From an uncultured Muribaculum sp. (lineage in GTDB: Bacteria; Bacteroidota; Bacteroidia; Bacteroidales; Muribaculaceae): a DNA stretch of 6,716 nt. A program made the translations under genes and the position numbers. The notes beneath the pieces are model-generated. The model had not been told where the DNA came from. It saw only the letters and a program-made list of their open reading frames with translations, and made no database searches. Shown here piece after piece: positions 6,193 through 6,716 of this stretch (position 1 is its first letter; every line of letters starts with the position of its first letter). The DNA lies in NCBI GenBank assembly GCA_947573015.1, contig CANPDS010000145.1, positions 1 through 6,716 on the forward strand, read 5' to 3'.

Positions 6193-6654
6193 ATGACAAA
6201 AACAGGTTATTGCAATGGCAGCGACATGCTCCTCTACATCGGAGGCAAGGCAGTGGGCCACTGTTCCACCCATACCGCCACCATCAACAGCGAGACAAAG
6301 GATCGTGCGGTAAAACCCGTGGCGACCGCAGATCTATCCGCAGGATTTTGGAAAGAGAAGAGCGTCACCGGTCTGAGTGTCACACTTTCTGCCGAGGGAC
6401 TCGTGTTCTATCAGGAGACCGAGAGCGGCTACAAGTCATGTCTCTCGATGATCGCAAAGGGACAGAGCGTCGAGGTGAAGTGTATGGAACGCGGAACTAA
6501 GGATAAGCCTTATCTTTCCGGCAAGTTCGTGATCACCTCTCTGGAGCGCACCGACCCTGCACAGGATGACGCTACCTACACCATCAATCTCGAAAACGAC
6601 GGCATAGTCACTTTTGACGAAGAGGCCATTACCGAGACAGCAGACGAGGCATGA
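6193..6654 (+). CDS. Major tail (tube) protein, TP901-1/Phage_tail_2-like
   Basis: Hexamers of this protein stack to form the tail tube. The 153-residue length is usual for the family. The N-terminus NGSDMLLYIGGKAVGHCSTHTATINSETKD (8-37) is the typical opening, in which a short strand pair carries a G.DlL..i.G....G..t pattern. The middle strand region GFWKEKSVTGLSVTLSAEGL (51-70) matches the family's w.ks..Gl..w..s..g pattern, and the C-terminal half (GKFVITSLERTDPAQDDATYTINLENDG) is beta-rich. No extra Ig-like domain is fused to the C-terminus; it ends in an acidic tail. The leader is A/T-rich without a Shine-Dalgarno, 11 bp after the preceding stop. The stop overlaps the next start as ATGA. 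Position after the gp17-like gene strongly supports the call. Confidence 0.88.
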   Translation: MTKTGYCNGSDMLLYIGGKAVGHCSTHTATINSETKDRAVKPVATADLSAGFWKEKSVTGLSVTLSAEGLVFYQETESGYKSCLSMIAKGQSVEVKCMERGTKDKPYLSGKFVITSLERTDPAQDDATYTINLENDGIVTFDEEAITETADEA

Positions 6655-6716
6655 AACGGATAGAGATAACAATTAACGGCGAGGCATACCCCTGTAGTCC
6701 TACTATGGGGGCTATG
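6651..6716 (+). CDS. Putative tail assembly chaperone, N-terminal 22 codons only (3' partial)
   Basis: An ATG overlapping the tail tube stop (ATGA) opens a frame that runs to the window edge, reading MKRIEITINGEAYPCSPTMG and two more residues. A short beta-hairpin start of the form I.INGe.Y.c.pTMGA is common in small proteins encoded directly after the tail tube in Bacteroidales prophages. In that position the gene is normally the tail assembly chaperone (gpG-like) that precedes the tape measure gene. With only 22 residues the function rests mainly on gene order; it could also be an unrelated small tail protein. Confidence 0.5.
   Translation, partial: MKRIEITINGEAYPCSPTMGAM

Overview
This window is a stretch of tailed-phage (Caudoviricetes, siphovirus-like) DNA, either a prophage or a free phage, carrying the HK97-type head and neck genes and the start of the tail genes. 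All genes read on the + strand in the classical order: large terminase (5' end cut off), portal, prohead protease, major capsid protein, gp6-like head-tail connector, gp16-like head closure protein, HK97 gp10-like protein, gp17-like tail completion protein, tail tube protein, and the first 22 codons of a next gene that is probably a tail assembly chaperone. Assignments come from reading motifs and gene order by eye; no database search was run.

Host: I infer a gut Bacteroidota phage (Bacteroides / Prevotella / Muribaculaceae type). The support is indirect. Most starts lack a Shine-Dalgarno sequence, including that of the capsid gene, and the leaders are A/T-rich, as is usual in this phylum. 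A Bacteroidota-style -7 element (TAnnTTTG) lies just before the portal gene. The protein variants also resemble those in Bacteroidales prophages. Species cannot be assigned.

Layout: 1-1298 terminase; 1299-1493 is the only sizeable non-coding gap (195 bp, AT-rich); 1494-4631 head shell genes (portal and protease overlap by 8 bp, then a 20-bp gap to the capsid gene); 4648-6181 four small neck genes, tightly packed, with one 14-bp overlap; 6193-6654 tail tube; 6651-6716 partial next gene, overlapping by ATGA. Together they describe one assembly line. The portal nucleates the prohead, the capsid protein assembles using its own N-terminal delta domain as scaffold, the protease removes that domain, terminase pumps DNA through the portal, the connector and closure proteins seal the neck, and the gp10/gp17-like proteins join it to the tail tube.

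The coding content is ordinary for a phage, and I see no defence, toxin or other cargo gene. The structure not explained by genes is concentrated in the 195-bp gap after the terminase. It holds an A/T-rich terminator-like stem overlapping the terminase stop codon, three perfect tandem ATGCAATC units at an exact 10-bp period, an imperfect 16-bp dyad, a second 10-bp-phased array of TGCAAT-like units about five helical turns from the first, and a candidate promoter. This looks like a compact protein-binding cis element. A late-operon control region or a packaging (cos/pac) site are the leading explanations, and neither is proven.
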